Shown: positions 17,316-24,191 of the stretch, piece by piece | Layout of the letters: each line of letters begins with the position of its first letter | Position numbering within the stretch: the stretch's first letter is position 1 | The notes under the pieces: model-generated | What the model saw: the letters and a program-made list of their open reading frames with translations, nothing else | Told to the model about the DNA's origin: nothing | Database searches by the model: none | Position numbers and translations under genes: made by a program | NCBI GenBank assembly: GCA_903844665.1 | Contig: CAIMUS010000255.1 | Span: 1-40,644 of the forward strand | Direction of reading: 5' to 3' | DNA from: an uncultured Pseudomonadota bacterium | Lineage (GTDB): Bacteria; Pseudomonadota; Gammaproteobacteria; Competibacterales; Competibacteraceae | Length of the DNA stretch: 40,644 bases

Positions 17316-17428
17316 TATAGCAATCCTGTTTGAGTTATGGATTTTCCCCTCCTTGGATAAGGAGGGGTGGCGCGCAGCGCCGGGGTGGTTCGAAGTGGCG
17401 GTTCCACAAATCAGATAGGAGCGCTATA
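17316..17428. mobile_element. 113-bp MITE-like element, copy 1
   Basis: The ends TATAGCAATCCTG and, on the other strand, TATAGCGCTCCTA match at 10 of 13 positions. The core contains CCCCTCCTTGG-ATAAGGAGGGG and a CGCGCAGCGCCGG block. An equally long (113 bp) inverted copy lies at 32903-33015 and a partial core at 28662-28711. The TA at each end would suit an IS630/mariner-like target, by inference. The rest of the 17279-17655 gap is the leader of purU. Confidence 0.8.
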
Positions 17429-17541
17429 AAAGTTTATAAGCGCTTGGACAACGGGGTAATGGGTTCTTGCAGACGCTTGTCGCCAGCGGTCGGAATACCA
17501 AGGTCAGCGGGCTTGCGCAAGGTTGTTTTTTCCTTATCGGT

Positions 17542-17557
17542 TCAAGCTTAAGCTTGA
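17542..17557. promoter_or_regulatory. Perfect 16-bp palindrome in the purU leader
   Basis: TCAAGCTTAAGCTTGA is fully self-complementary and lies 98 bases before the chosen purU start. It could be an operator for a dimeric regulator. No known regulator motif is recognised. Confidence 0.3.
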
Positions 17558-17655
17558 TGACGGCCGTTAGCAAGCGTAAAAAGAATAAAGCAACCGGTAA
17601 GCCCCAAGCCTTCCGGCGCCATCGTGCGACCACAACCGTTTATCCCCTTCATGCT

Positions 17656-18519
17656 ATGGCTTCACTACCCAGAACCTATCGCTTAATCGTTTCATGCCCG
17701 GATCGGCTGGGTATCGTCGCCGCGGTCAGCTCCTTTCTGGCGCAGCACGGCGGCTGGATTATCGAGGCCAGCCAGCATGCCGATGCCCTGGCCGGCTGGT
17801 TCTTCATGCGCTATGAAATTCTGGCCGGGTCGCTGACCTGCGAGGTCGCGCAGCTCCAGCAGGAATTCGAGCCTATCGCCCGCGACTTCCAGATGGTATG
17901 GAAACTCACCGACTCGGCGCAGCCACAGCGGGTCGTTCTCCTGGCGAGCCGCGAGACCCACTGTCTGGCTGATTTACTTCACCGCTGGCGCAGTGATGAA
18001 CTGTTCTGCGTGATTCCCTGCGTCATCTCCAACCACCAGGGACTGCGGGATTTTGTGGAATGGCATGGTATCCCGTTTCACTGGGCGCCCGTCAAATCTG
18101 CCGACAGGACAGCCGCATTCGGCCGGATCCATCAGCTTTTACATGAATACCAGGCGGATACCGTAGTCCTGGCCCGCTATATGCAAATTCTCCCACCGTC
18201 CCTGTGTGACGCTTACGCCGGTCGCATCATCAATATCCATCACAGCTTCCTGCCGTCCTTCGTCGGCGCCAAGCCCTATCACCAGGCTTACGACCGGGGA
18301 GTGAAGCTGATCGGCGCCACCTGCCATTACGTCACCGCGACCTTGGACGCCGGTCCCATCATCGAGCAGGATGTCATCCGGGTGAGCCACCGCCACAGCC
18401 TCGAGGAGATAGTGCGACTGGGTAAGGATGTGGAAAAAACGGTCCTGGCCCGGGGGCTGCGTTATCACCTGGAGGATCGGGTGCTGATCCACGGCAATAA
18501 AACCGTTATTCTCGAATAG
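17656..18519 (+). CDS. purU: Formyltetrahydrofolate deformylase
   Basis: The 287-aa cytoplasmic enzyme hydrolyses 10-formyl-THF to formate and THF, balancing one-carbon pools for purine and glycine metabolism. It has an N-terminal ACT domain (about 8-85: RLIVSCPDRLGIVAAVSSFL) and a formyltransferase-fold domain from about 90. The catalytic triad is visible as Asn193 and His195 (INIHHSFLPSF) and Asp231 (TLDAGPIIEQD). ISNHQGLRDF and LARYMQILP are further PurU blocks. The length matches E. coli PurU (280). The frame is open from 17467, but homology begins at ATG 17656, which I take as the start. Confidence 0.93.
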   Translation: MASLPRTYRLIVSCPDRLGIVAAVSSFLAQHGGWIIEASQHADALAGWFFMRYEILAGSLTCEVAQLQQEFEPIARDFQMVWKLTDSAQPQRVVLLASRETHCLADLLHRWRSDELFCVIPCVISNHQGLRDFVEWHGIPFHWAPVKSADRTAAFGRIHQLLHEYQADTVVLARYMQILPPSLCDAYAGRIINIHHSFLPSFVGAKPYHQAYDRGVKLIGATCHYVTATLDAGPIIEQDVIRVSHRHSLEEIVRLGKDVEKTVLARGLRYHLEDRVLIHGNKTVILE

Positions 18520-18724
18520 CCTTGGGCCAACCCTGGGAACTTACTCTATGCTCCAAACTTAGGGAAACTTAGTGCAACTGTCCGAAACACATAAAGAGCC
18601 ACCTCTTTTACAACTCAAGCTATCAATCGTAGATGGGGTTGGATCGGCGGCTTTCAATGGTGTTGGCGGCGGGCGCCGCCTCGATCAGGTGTGAGAGTTC
18701 CCAATATCCTCAATCGAACCAATG

Positions 18725-19093
18725 CTAACGCCGCTCGGGCCGATGGTCGCGGTAATCGTTCCAACGGACCCTGTCGAACTCGCGCCAGTTGCTCTCGGGA
18801 TGATTGTCACGATAGTCGTTCCCGCGCGCTCTGCCGGGGTCGGCTCCACGCCAGTCGTGATGATGCTCGCGATAGTCGTTCCCGCGCGCTCTGTCGGAGT
18901 CATGTCCACGCCAGTCGGAATGATGGTCGCGGTCATCGTTGCCGCGGTTGCCATGTTCGTCTCCGTCGGAACGGTGATGGTGAGAACGCTCGGGGTATTG
19001 TCTATAGCTATCTTCGGAATCGGCCTGCGCCACCGTGGCGCCGAGGGTGGCCATTACCACCGCGACCAGCAGTAAACTCAACGGGCTTTTCAT
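18725..19093 (-). CDS. Secreted His/Arg/Asp-rich tandem-repeat protein
   Basis: The 122-aa protein starts with a clean signal peptide (MKSPLSLLLVAVVMATLGAT, cleavage after VAQA at residue 24). The mature part consists of 20-residue repeats (RGNDYREHHHDWRGADPGRA type) covering residues about 50-122, rich in His, Asp and Arg and low in hydrophobics. The start at 19093 has GAGGAG 7 bases upstream, which makes the gene credible. The composition suggests a periplasmic metal- or polyanion-binding or disordered protein, but no family is recognised and the function is open. It lies just upstream of the divergent PepSY/two-component region. Confidence 0.65.
   Translation of the reverse strand: MKSPLSLLLVAVVMATLGATVAQADSEDSYRQYPERSHHHRSDGDEHGNRGNDDRDHHSDWRGHDSDRARGNDYREHHHDWRGADPGRARGNDYRDNHPESNWREFDRVRWNDYRDHRPERR
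18751..18990. repeat. 60-bp tandem repeats inside the 18725-19093 gene
   Basis: The segments beginning GATAGTCGTTCCCGCGCGCT at 18811 and 18871 are 60 bases apart and nearly identical. More diverged units start near 18751 and 18931. The exact 3-fold period keeps the 20-residue protein repeat in frame. Confidence 0.75.
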
Positions 19094-19270
19094 AAAGTAC
19101 TCCTCGACCGGTTATCACTCTGAAAGCGGGCGATGTCTTGACAGCGGGTGCCGGGCTGGATCGAGGACCCACCAGCGGTTCAACCACTTGCCAGGGCGTT
19201 TTTCACCCACCCGGGGCGTGACTCAGGGTTAGCTGACACGCTGGTGAGTAGAATAAGGGAACCAGCCTGA

Positions 19271-19540
19271 ATGGCGGCTGAACCACGGGAAAGGCGGTTA
19301 ATTGCATCCGATTACCCACAAATTCAGCCGGTCGGGATGAAGACCTCCTTAGCGACGGCGATGCCATTTCCTAAACTGATAAGTGATAAGATTGCCGTGG
19401 CCACGGGTTTAAGTACAAGCCGAGTTCATCAATTGTTGCACACCGACGAAGCACACACTGACTGGCGCCGATGCCCTCAAGCCGGCGGGGACGACGGCAC
19501 TCCCAGGGTCGAATTGTCCCGCTTTAAGTGGGTAGCCTAA
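19271..19540 (+). pseudogene. Possible fragment of a helix-turn-helix protein
   Basis: The only protein-like part is about 19375-19460, encoding KIAVATGLSTSRVHQLLHTDEA, which has the look of a helix-turn-helix (IAxATGLSxSRVHQLL). The flanking residues of this 89-codon frame look non-coding and there is no good ribosome site. I treat it as a decayed DNA-binding gene fragment. The surrounding 19094-19556 gap otherwise holds nothing I can name. Confidence 0.25.
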
Positions 19541-19556
19541 ACTTGAATCGATTCCA

Positions 19557-19832
19557 ATGAGCAAGATAGTGATATGGCGTAGCCTACTCCTGCTGCTGCT
19601 GGCGGCGGTAGGCGGGTTGGTTCCCGGGCCGGTAAACGCGGACCGGGAGGGACGTCAAGCCCAGGGCAAAGACGCTGAAGAGGCTGCCGAGAAGGCACAG
19701 CAGAGCACCGGCGGCCGGGTACTCAATGTCCAGGACCAGAATCACCCCGATAAAGGGGGTTACAAAGTCAGAGTACTCACACCGGATGGTCGGGTGCGTA
19801 CGGTCGATGTGGAGTCGCAGAAAGGTAAGTAG
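19557..19832 (+). CDS. Small periplasmic PepSY-like protein
   Basis: The 91-aa protein has a signal peptide (MSKIVIWRSLLLLLLAAVGG, cleavage near VNA-DR at about residue 29), a charged Glu/Ala/Gln linker, and a C-terminal GGRVLNVQDQ... GYKVRVLTPDGRVRTVDVES segment. That segment has the strand pattern of a PepSY domain (GYxVKxLTxDGRVxxVxVD). Genes of this type are commonly placed directly before PhoPQ-like two-component systems. The response regulator gene follows after 28 bases, so it is probably the first gene of the operon. It may modulate the histidine kinase in the periplasm (inference). Confidence 0.7.
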   Translation: MSKIVIWRSLLLLLLAAVGGLVPGPVNADREGRQAQGKDAEEAAEKAQQSTGGRVLNVQDQNHPDKGGYKVRVLTPDGRVRTVDVESQKGK

Positions 19833-19860
19833 CGGGCGCTGATCGAGCAGGTTTACAACC

Positions 19861-20544
19861 ATGCGAGTACTGATTGTCGAAGATGAGGCGCCATTGCGGG
19901 CGCAGTTGGCGGCGTGCCTGCGACAGCAGGGTTACGCCGTGGATGAAGCCGAAGACGGCCAGGTGGGGCTCTATGCCGGCCAGGAGTATTCTATCGATGT
20001 GGCGGTGGTGGATCTCGGCCTGCCCCAGCTATCCGGCATGCAGGTGATTCAGCACTGGCGTGCCGCCGGCCGCCGGTTTCCCATTCTTATCCTGACCGCA
20101 CGTGGCCGCTGGCAGGACAAGGTGGCCGGTCTGGAAGCGGGCGCAGACGACTATCTGGTCAAGCCCTTCGAGCTGGAGGAGTTACTGGCCCGCTTGCGCG
20201 CTCTGCTCAGGCGCGCCGAAGGCTGGGCCCGCCCGGTCATCCGCTGCGAGCCGGTGATGCTGGACCTCAGCGCCCAGCGGGTCACCGTCAATGGCGACGC
20301 CGTGGAGTTGACTTCCTATGAGTACCGGCTGCTGGAATACCTGATGCTGCATGCCGGACAGGTGATTTCCAAAACCGAGCTGACCGAACATTTGTATGAA
20401 GAGGATTTCGACCGCGATAGCAACGTCCTGGAAGTCCTGGTGGGGCGCATCCGCCGCAAGCTCGATCCCACGCAGACGCTCAATCCCATTGAGACGCTAC
20501 GCGGCCGCGGTTATCGCTTTCGTCTCCAGCGTTCGCCCGCCTGA
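19861..20544 (+). CDS. OmpR/PhoP-family response regulator
   Basis: The 227-aa cytoplasmic transcription factor has a receiver domain (1-115) with acidic pocket Glu7-Asp8, phospho-acceptor Asp51 (VVDLGLPQ), Thr79 (ILTARG) and Lys101 (LVKPF). A winged-helix DNA-binding domain (about 125-223) carries LTSYEYRLLEYLMLHAGQVISKTEL and the recognition region VLVGRIRRKLD, ending RGRGYRF. The order and the neighbour at 20489 make it the partner of that kinase. It is closest in style to PhoP/QseB. The PepSY-like gene upstream suggests a signal read in the periplasm. Confidence 0.93.
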   Translation: MRVLIVEDEAPLRAQLAACLRQQGYAVDEAEDGQVGLYAGQEYSIDVAVVDLGLPQLSGMQVIQHWRAAGRRFPILILTARGRWQDKVAGLEAGADDYLVKPFELEELLARLRALLRRAEGWARPVIRCEPVMLDLSAQRVTVNGDAVELTSYEYRLLEYLMLHAGQVISKTELTEHLYEEDFDRDSNVLEVLVGRIRRKLDPTQTLNPIETLRGRGYRFRLQRSPA

Positions 20545-21907
20545 GCGGGTTGCCTCCCTCCAGACGCGCTTGTTGATTGCCGCCAGCTTGGTGTTATTGG
20601 CCTTTTTAGGGCTTACCGGGCTGTCGCTGGAGCGGGCTTTTCGCAACAGCACCCTGGCGGCGATCCAGGAACGGCTGCAGGCCCAGGTTTACATGCTGCT
20701 GGGAGCCGCCGATCTGGACGGGGAGGGCCGCTTCACGCTGCCGGAGGAACTCCCCGAGGCCCGTTTCTCGACCCCCGGTTCGGGACTGTACGCCCAGGTG
20801 GTGGACCGCAGCGGCAAGGTGCTCTGGCGCTCCCCTTCCCTGTTGGGCAAGGTATTGCCTTCCTGGCCGGCGCCGCCGGCTCCAGGAAAGACCCGGTTCG
20901 TGATCGCCGCTCCCGCCGGCGCTACGCCGGTCTTCGTGCTCGGCTTTACCGTCAATTGGGAAATCAGTACCGATCAATACCGCCGCTACACCTTTTACGT
21001 CGCGCAATCGCAACAACCTTTTCAGGAACAACTCAGTAGCTTCCGGCAGCATCTGTGGGGCTGGCTGCTGGTCCCGGCACTCCTGCTGCTCCTGGTACAG
21101 GGGCTGATCCTGCGCTGGAGCTTGAAACCGCTGCGGCAGGTGGCGCAGCAACTCAAGGCTGTCGAGGCCGGCGAGCAAACCGAGCTCAGCGGTCCCTATC
21201 CCCGGGAATTGCTGCCGCTGACCGATAATCTGAACGCCCTTCTGCACCGCAGCCAGCGCCACCTGGAACGCTACCGGCAGGCGCTGGGCAATCTCGCGCA
21301 CAGCCTGAAGACACCGCTGGCCGTGCTGCGCAATGCCCTGGAGCAACCCACCCCGGCCGCTGAGCTCAGAGATATTCTGCGGCAGCAGGTGGATGGCATG
21401 AACCAGACCGTCGCCTACCAATTACAGCGGGCGGCGGCGGCCGGTCCGCTGGCCCTGGCCAAGCCGCTGGCGCTGGAGCCTATCGCCCGCCGGGTGATGG
21501 CTTCGCTGGCCAAAGTGTATGCCGATAGAGCCCTGCGGTTCGAGGTGCAGGTGGAGCCTGCCCTGGTCATCCACGGAGACGAGGGGGATTTTATGGAGAT
21601 TCTGGGAAACCTGGGCGACAATGCCTGCAAATGGTCCCGCAGCCGGGTAATCCTGCGCGCTCATGGCGCTGCCGCGCCTAGGGGGCGGATGACCATCCTG
21701 GACATGGAAGACGACGGCCCTGGCATCCCAACCGAGCAAGTGCCCGTTATCCTCAGCCGGGGAGGGCGGATCGACCCGAGCGTGGCGGGTTATGGGATTG
21801 GCCTGGCCGTGGTCAGAGATCTGGTTGAAGAGGTGTATCGAGGTACGCTGGAAATCGGTAGCAGTCCGTCGGGGGGAGCGCGGGTGCGCGTGTGCCTGCC
21901 ATCGTAA
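20489..21907 (+). CDS. PhoQ-like sensor histidine kinase
   Basis: The protein is about 450-472 aa. Conserved sequence begins at SLQTRLLIAASLVLLAFLGL (TM1). A periplasmic domain of about 130 residues, TM2 (WLLVPALLLLLVQGLI), a HAMP-like linker, and the H-box NLAHSLKTPLAVLRN (His codon 21299-21301) follow. The N-box is LGNLGDNACKWS and the ATP lid runs MEDDGPGIP to GYGIGLAVVRDLV. NLAHSLKTPLAVL is characteristic of the PhoQ subgroup. No ATG lies at the expected place. TTG 20489 keeps the conserved N-terminus but overlaps the regulator by 56 bases, and TTG 20570 would cut into TM1, so the exact start is uncertain. Confidence 0.88.
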   Translation: MRRYAAAVIAFVSSVRPPERVASLQTRLLIAASLVLLAFLGLTGLSLERAFRNSTLAAIQERLQAQVYMLLGAADLDGEGRFTLPEELPEARFSTPGSGLYAQVVDRSGKVLWRSPSLLGKVLPSWPAPPAPGKTRFVIAAPAGATPVFVLGFTVNWEISTDQYRRYTFYVAQSQQPFQEQLSSFRQHLWGWLLVPALLLLLVQGLILRWSLKPLRQVAQQLKAVEAGEQTELSGPYPRELLPLTDNLNALLHRSQRHLERYRQALGNLAHSLKTPLAVLRNALEQPTPAAELRDILRQQVDGMNQTVAYQLQRAAAAGPLALAKPLALEPIARRVMASLAKVYADRALRFEVQVEPALVIHGDEGDFMEILGNLGDNACKWSRSRVILRAHGAAAPRGRMTILDMEDDGPGIPTEQVPVILSRGGRIDPSVAGYGIGLAVVRDLVEEVYRGTLEIGSSPSGGARVRVCLPS

Positions 21908-22140
21908 GTCCGGCGGCGGTCATCGACTCGGTGGGTAACGGCCCAGACGCCGGGCTGGCACCAGTTCAGCCGCCATTCAGGGGCGCGGCGTTACCCTGCT
22001 CGCCAGCGTACCAGGTCATCTGGCGCCAGGCCCTCCGGCTGCGGCGCGCTCCGGCCACTGGGGTCAGCCTGCTGACCGGTGGTGAGCCACCAAGCCCGTG
22101 AAGCGTTCATGTTGCAAATTACTGGAGTCAGGAGTCGACG

Positions 22141-22365
22141 ATGCTACGTATCCAATCCTTTGTCCTACTGCTGATACTCTCCCTCCTGGGCGGGTGTGCC
22201 GGTCTGTCCCCGACCCAACAGCGGATGCTCACCGGCAGCGCCCTCGGGGCGGCGGCCGGCGCCGGCGTCTCGACCGTGGCCGGCGGTGATCCCTGGGTCG
22301 GCGCGGCGCTCGGCGGCGTCGGCGGCGCCGTGACCGGCTATGTCGTCGGCAAACGGCCGCGCTAA
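22141..22365 (+). CDS. Glycine-zipper outer-membrane lipoprotein
   Basis: The 74-aa protein has a lipoprotein signal with lipobox LLGGC (Cys19), then LSPTQQRMLTGSALGAAAGAG and a glycine zipper (GAALGGVGGAVTGYVVGKRPR). These small Gly-zipper lipoproteins (YMGG/SlyB-like families) sit in the outer membrane and are often envelope-stress responsive. TCAGGAG lies shortly before ATG 22141. It stands alone, and the 233 bases between the kinase and this gene show no other gene. A MITE-like repeat follows at 22401. Confidence 0.8.
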   Translation: MLRIQSFVLLLILSLLGGCAGLSPTQQRMLTGSALGAAAGAGVSTVAGGDPWVGAALGGVGGAVTGYVVGKRPR

Positions 22366-22400
22366 TGCCGGTGCGGGTGGTGTTTCAGAACTGGATATAG

Positions 22401-22527
22401 GTAACCGTTCAGACCCCCCACCCCAACCCTCCCCCACAAGGGGGGAGGGAGTTATTGCAAAACAGCTACTTAGCGTATTCCCCCTCCCCTTGTGGGAGGG
22501 GGTTAGGGGGAGGGGGTGAACGCTTAC
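22401..22527. repeat. 128-bp MITE/BIME-like element, copy C
   Basis: The ends GTAACCGTTCA and TGAACGCTTAC are near-perfect inverted repeats. The core is the same pair of C/G hairpins separated by GCAAAACAGCTACTTAGCG as in copies A and B. Confidence 0.85.
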
Positions 22528-22643
22528 TTTTTCGCTTCTTGCAGTTGCCAGATCATAAAAGTCTCCACGTGAAGTCAGTGCATCTGTAACCCAGGCGCGG
22601 ACAGAGAAGTGTATATGTTCTTGCTAACCGAGCGGCGAGGCGA

Positions 22644-23042
22644 TTAAACCCAACTCTCGAATTGCAGGCCCGGCACCCGCTCGAATTCACGCACATTGTG
22701 AGTCACCAGCACAATCCCCAGACTCAGCGCGTGTGCGGCGATCATCGAATCCAGCGGGCCGATGGGCGTGCCGGCTCGCTCCAATTGCGCCCGCAGAGGA
22801 CCGTAAGCCGCGGCCGCATCGGCATGAAAGTCGCAAATCACGAGCGGTAAGATGAACTGCTCCAGCGCCTGGTGATTCCGTTCCGGAAACTGACTCTTGG
22901 CGGCGCCATATTCCAGTTCCGCCAGAGTCACTGTCGAAATGCCTATATCGCCGGGAACGCACTGTTGGAATCGCGTCAATACCTGGGGCGGTCGCCGCTT
23001 GATCAGATAGATGCAGATATCGGTATCCAGCAGGTAATTCAT
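22644..23042 (-). CDS. vapC: VapC-family PIN-domain toxin ribonuclease
   Basis: The 132-aa PIN domain has the acidic site visible as Asp6/Asp8 (LLDTDICIYLIK), Glu42 (LAELEYGAAKS), Asp98 (GPLDSMIAAHAL) and Asn116 (VTHNVREFERVPGL). The N-terminus MNYLLDTDICIYLIKRRP and the C-terminus GLQFESWV are those of the enteric-type VapC that cleaves initiator tRNA. That substrate is family knowledge, not shown here. It overlaps the upstream antitoxin gene by four bases (ATGA, 23042-23039). Confidence 0.92.
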   Translation of the reverse strand: MNYLLDTDICIYLIKRRPPQVLTRFQQCVPGDIGISTVTLAELEYGAAKSQFPERNHQALEQFILPLVICDFHADAAAAYGPLRAQLERAGTPIGPLDSMIAAHALSLGIVLVTHNVREFERVPGLQFESWV

Positions 23043-23272
23043 TCGAACGGCGCTTCCCGCTGTTGTTGCGGCGGCTGGTTGCGCTCATCCATGAAATCAT
23101 CGGAAAACAGTTGCAGGCTCTCGAACAGAGTCTCCCATGACTGCTGCAGCGGCAACAGGATCACGGCATTGCCGACTTTCTTGATATAGACCTTATCCCC
23201 CGGCAGGCGGAAGGCTTTTGGCAGGCGTACCGCCTGACTCTGGCCGTTTTGAAACAGTTTGGCGGTTTCCAT
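23039..23272 (-). CDS. vapB: VapB-family AbrB-type antitoxin
   Basis: The 77-aa protein begins METAKLFQNGQSQAVRLPKAFRLPG, the SpoVT/AbrB swapped-hairpin DNA-binding domain of VapB. The C-terminal tail (about 50-77) would wrap around VapC. The frame is open upstream, but ATG 23272 is chosen for homology and because GAGGAG lies 7 bases before it. A TATACT hexamer (minus strand, 23308-23303) is a possible -10 with a poor -35. The VapB-VapC complex usually represses its own promoter. Confidence 0.9.
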   Translation of the reverse strand: METAKLFQNGQSQAVRLPKAFRLPGDKVYIKKVGNAVILLPLQQSWETLFESLQLFSDDFMDERNQPPQQQREAPFE

Positions 23273-23446
23273 GACGGTCTCCTCACACTGGATATAATGA
23301 GAAGTATACGTGCGGGTGACCATCATCGGTAGATCGTCGTGAAAATCGCCGTAGGTCGGGTTAGACGCACCTTCTGCCGAGCCAGGAAATAGCAGGAACG
23401 TTACGGGTGCGTCGTAACCCGACATGGCGGCTGCATGATTTTGGAA

Positions 23447-23824
23447 CTATGCCCATAGAATGGAGGCGCCGTAAGCGCCAAGGCGCTTGTCGTGGGTGAC
23501 GAGGGTTAACCGCTCGATCTGGGTCTGGGCAATCAGCATGCGATCGAACGGATCGTCATGATGACGTGGCAGTTTGCCGGCGACAGCGGCATGGTTAAAG
23601 GTAATGGGCAATGGCTCGAAACGGCTTGCGACGACGGCTTCTTCCAGGTTGCCGGGGGCATCGAGCTTGCCGATGGCTTGCTTGATGGCGATCTCCCAGA
23701 CGCTCGCCGCACTCACGAACACGGTGGCATGCCGCTCCCGGATAGCGGCCCGTGTCGCCTCGGTGAGCGTTGGGTTATCGTCCAGCCACCACAGCAGCAC
23801 GTGGGTATCGAGCAGCAGCTTCAT
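23447..23824 (-). CDS. PIN-domain toxin (VapC type, Phd-paired)
   Basis: The 125-aa PIN domain of the MKLLLDTHVLLWWL subgroup has the active-site acids Asp6, Glu44 (SVWEIAIKQAIGKL), Asp94 (DPFDRMLIAQ) and Asp112 (VTHDKRLGAYG). This subgroup pairs with Phd/YefM-like antitoxins, and such a gene overlaps its start by ATGA (23824-23821). It is a predicted RNase toxin with unknown target. It lies 174 bases from the unrelated VapBC pair on the same strand. Confidence 0.9.
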   Translation of the reverse strand: MKLLLDTHVLLWWLDDNPTLTEATRAAIRERHATVFVSAASVWEIAIKQAIGKLDAPGNLEEAVVASRFEPLPITFNHAAVAGKLPRHHDDPFDRMLIAQTQIERLTLVTHDKRLGAYGASILWA

Positions 23825-24060
23825 GGCGCCTCGCCTTTGAACGCCGCCGCGATCGACTCAGGCAATTCATCGAAGTCATCGGCGATATGGACTCGACCGC
23901 GCCAGTAGCCCGGTTCCCGTGGGCGCTCTTCTTCCTGGTAAGGAATCAGCCTGGCGAGCGGCTTGCCGGCCTTGGCGATCACAATCTCTTCTCCAGCGGC
24001 AGCCTGCTCCAGTAGTCGTGAAAGGTGGGTTTTGGCTTCGTACACGTTAACGATTTGCAT
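23821..24060 (-). CDS. Phd/YefM-family antitoxin
   Basis: The 79-aa antitoxin starts MQIVNVYEAKTHLSRLLEQAAAGEEIVIAKAGKPLARLIPY, the Phd/YefM DNA-binding N-terminal fold. The acidic C-terminus (about 50-79) would neutralise the PIN toxin. It is the first gene of the pair and overlaps the toxin by four bases. A perfect palindrome at 24082-24096 upstream is a likely operator for self-repression. Confidence 0.92.
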   Translation of the reverse strand: MQIVNVYEAKTHLSRLLEQAAAGEEIVIAKAGKPLARLIPYQEEERPREPGYWRGRVHIADDFDELPESIAAAFKGEAP

Positions 24061-24081
24061 GGGAGTATTGCCGGGTTGGTC

Positions 24082-24098
24082 TAGTTAGACTAACTATA
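24082..24098 (-). promoter_or_regulatory. Probable operator and -10 of the Phd/PIN operon
   Basis: TAGTTAGACTAACTA (24082-24096) is a perfect inverted repeat around one central base. On the minus strand it overlaps TATAGT (24098-24093), a good -10 hexamer 33 bases before the antitoxin start. A palindrome over the -10 is the usual site for Phd-type autoregulation. The -35 is weak. Confidence 0.55.
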
Positions 24099-24164
24099 GC
24101 ATAAGCGGTGGGTTTGAGTGCACTTTATAAAGGTGATGATATAAAAAAACCGTCAAATTTAGTC

Positions 24165-24191
24165 CCAAAACCGGAACAGAGTTCAGAGTTT
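24165..24191 (-). other. Conserved 27-bp element after the stop of NACHT-FGE protein 1
   Basis: These 27 bases following the stop codon are identical to 29475-29501 after the stop of the second paralog, although the sequence beyond is unrelated. The identity continues through the stop and last codons to 24209 (45 bp in all). It contains the short inverted repeat GAAC-TCT-GTTC. Non-coding conservation here is what a cis element for retrohoming, 3' of a DGR variable region, would show. Confidence 0.5.

Noticed and set aside
21892-22101. Short plus-strand frame after the histidine kinase
   Set aside because: It overlaps the kinase end, is Pro/Ala low-complexity and has no ribosome site.
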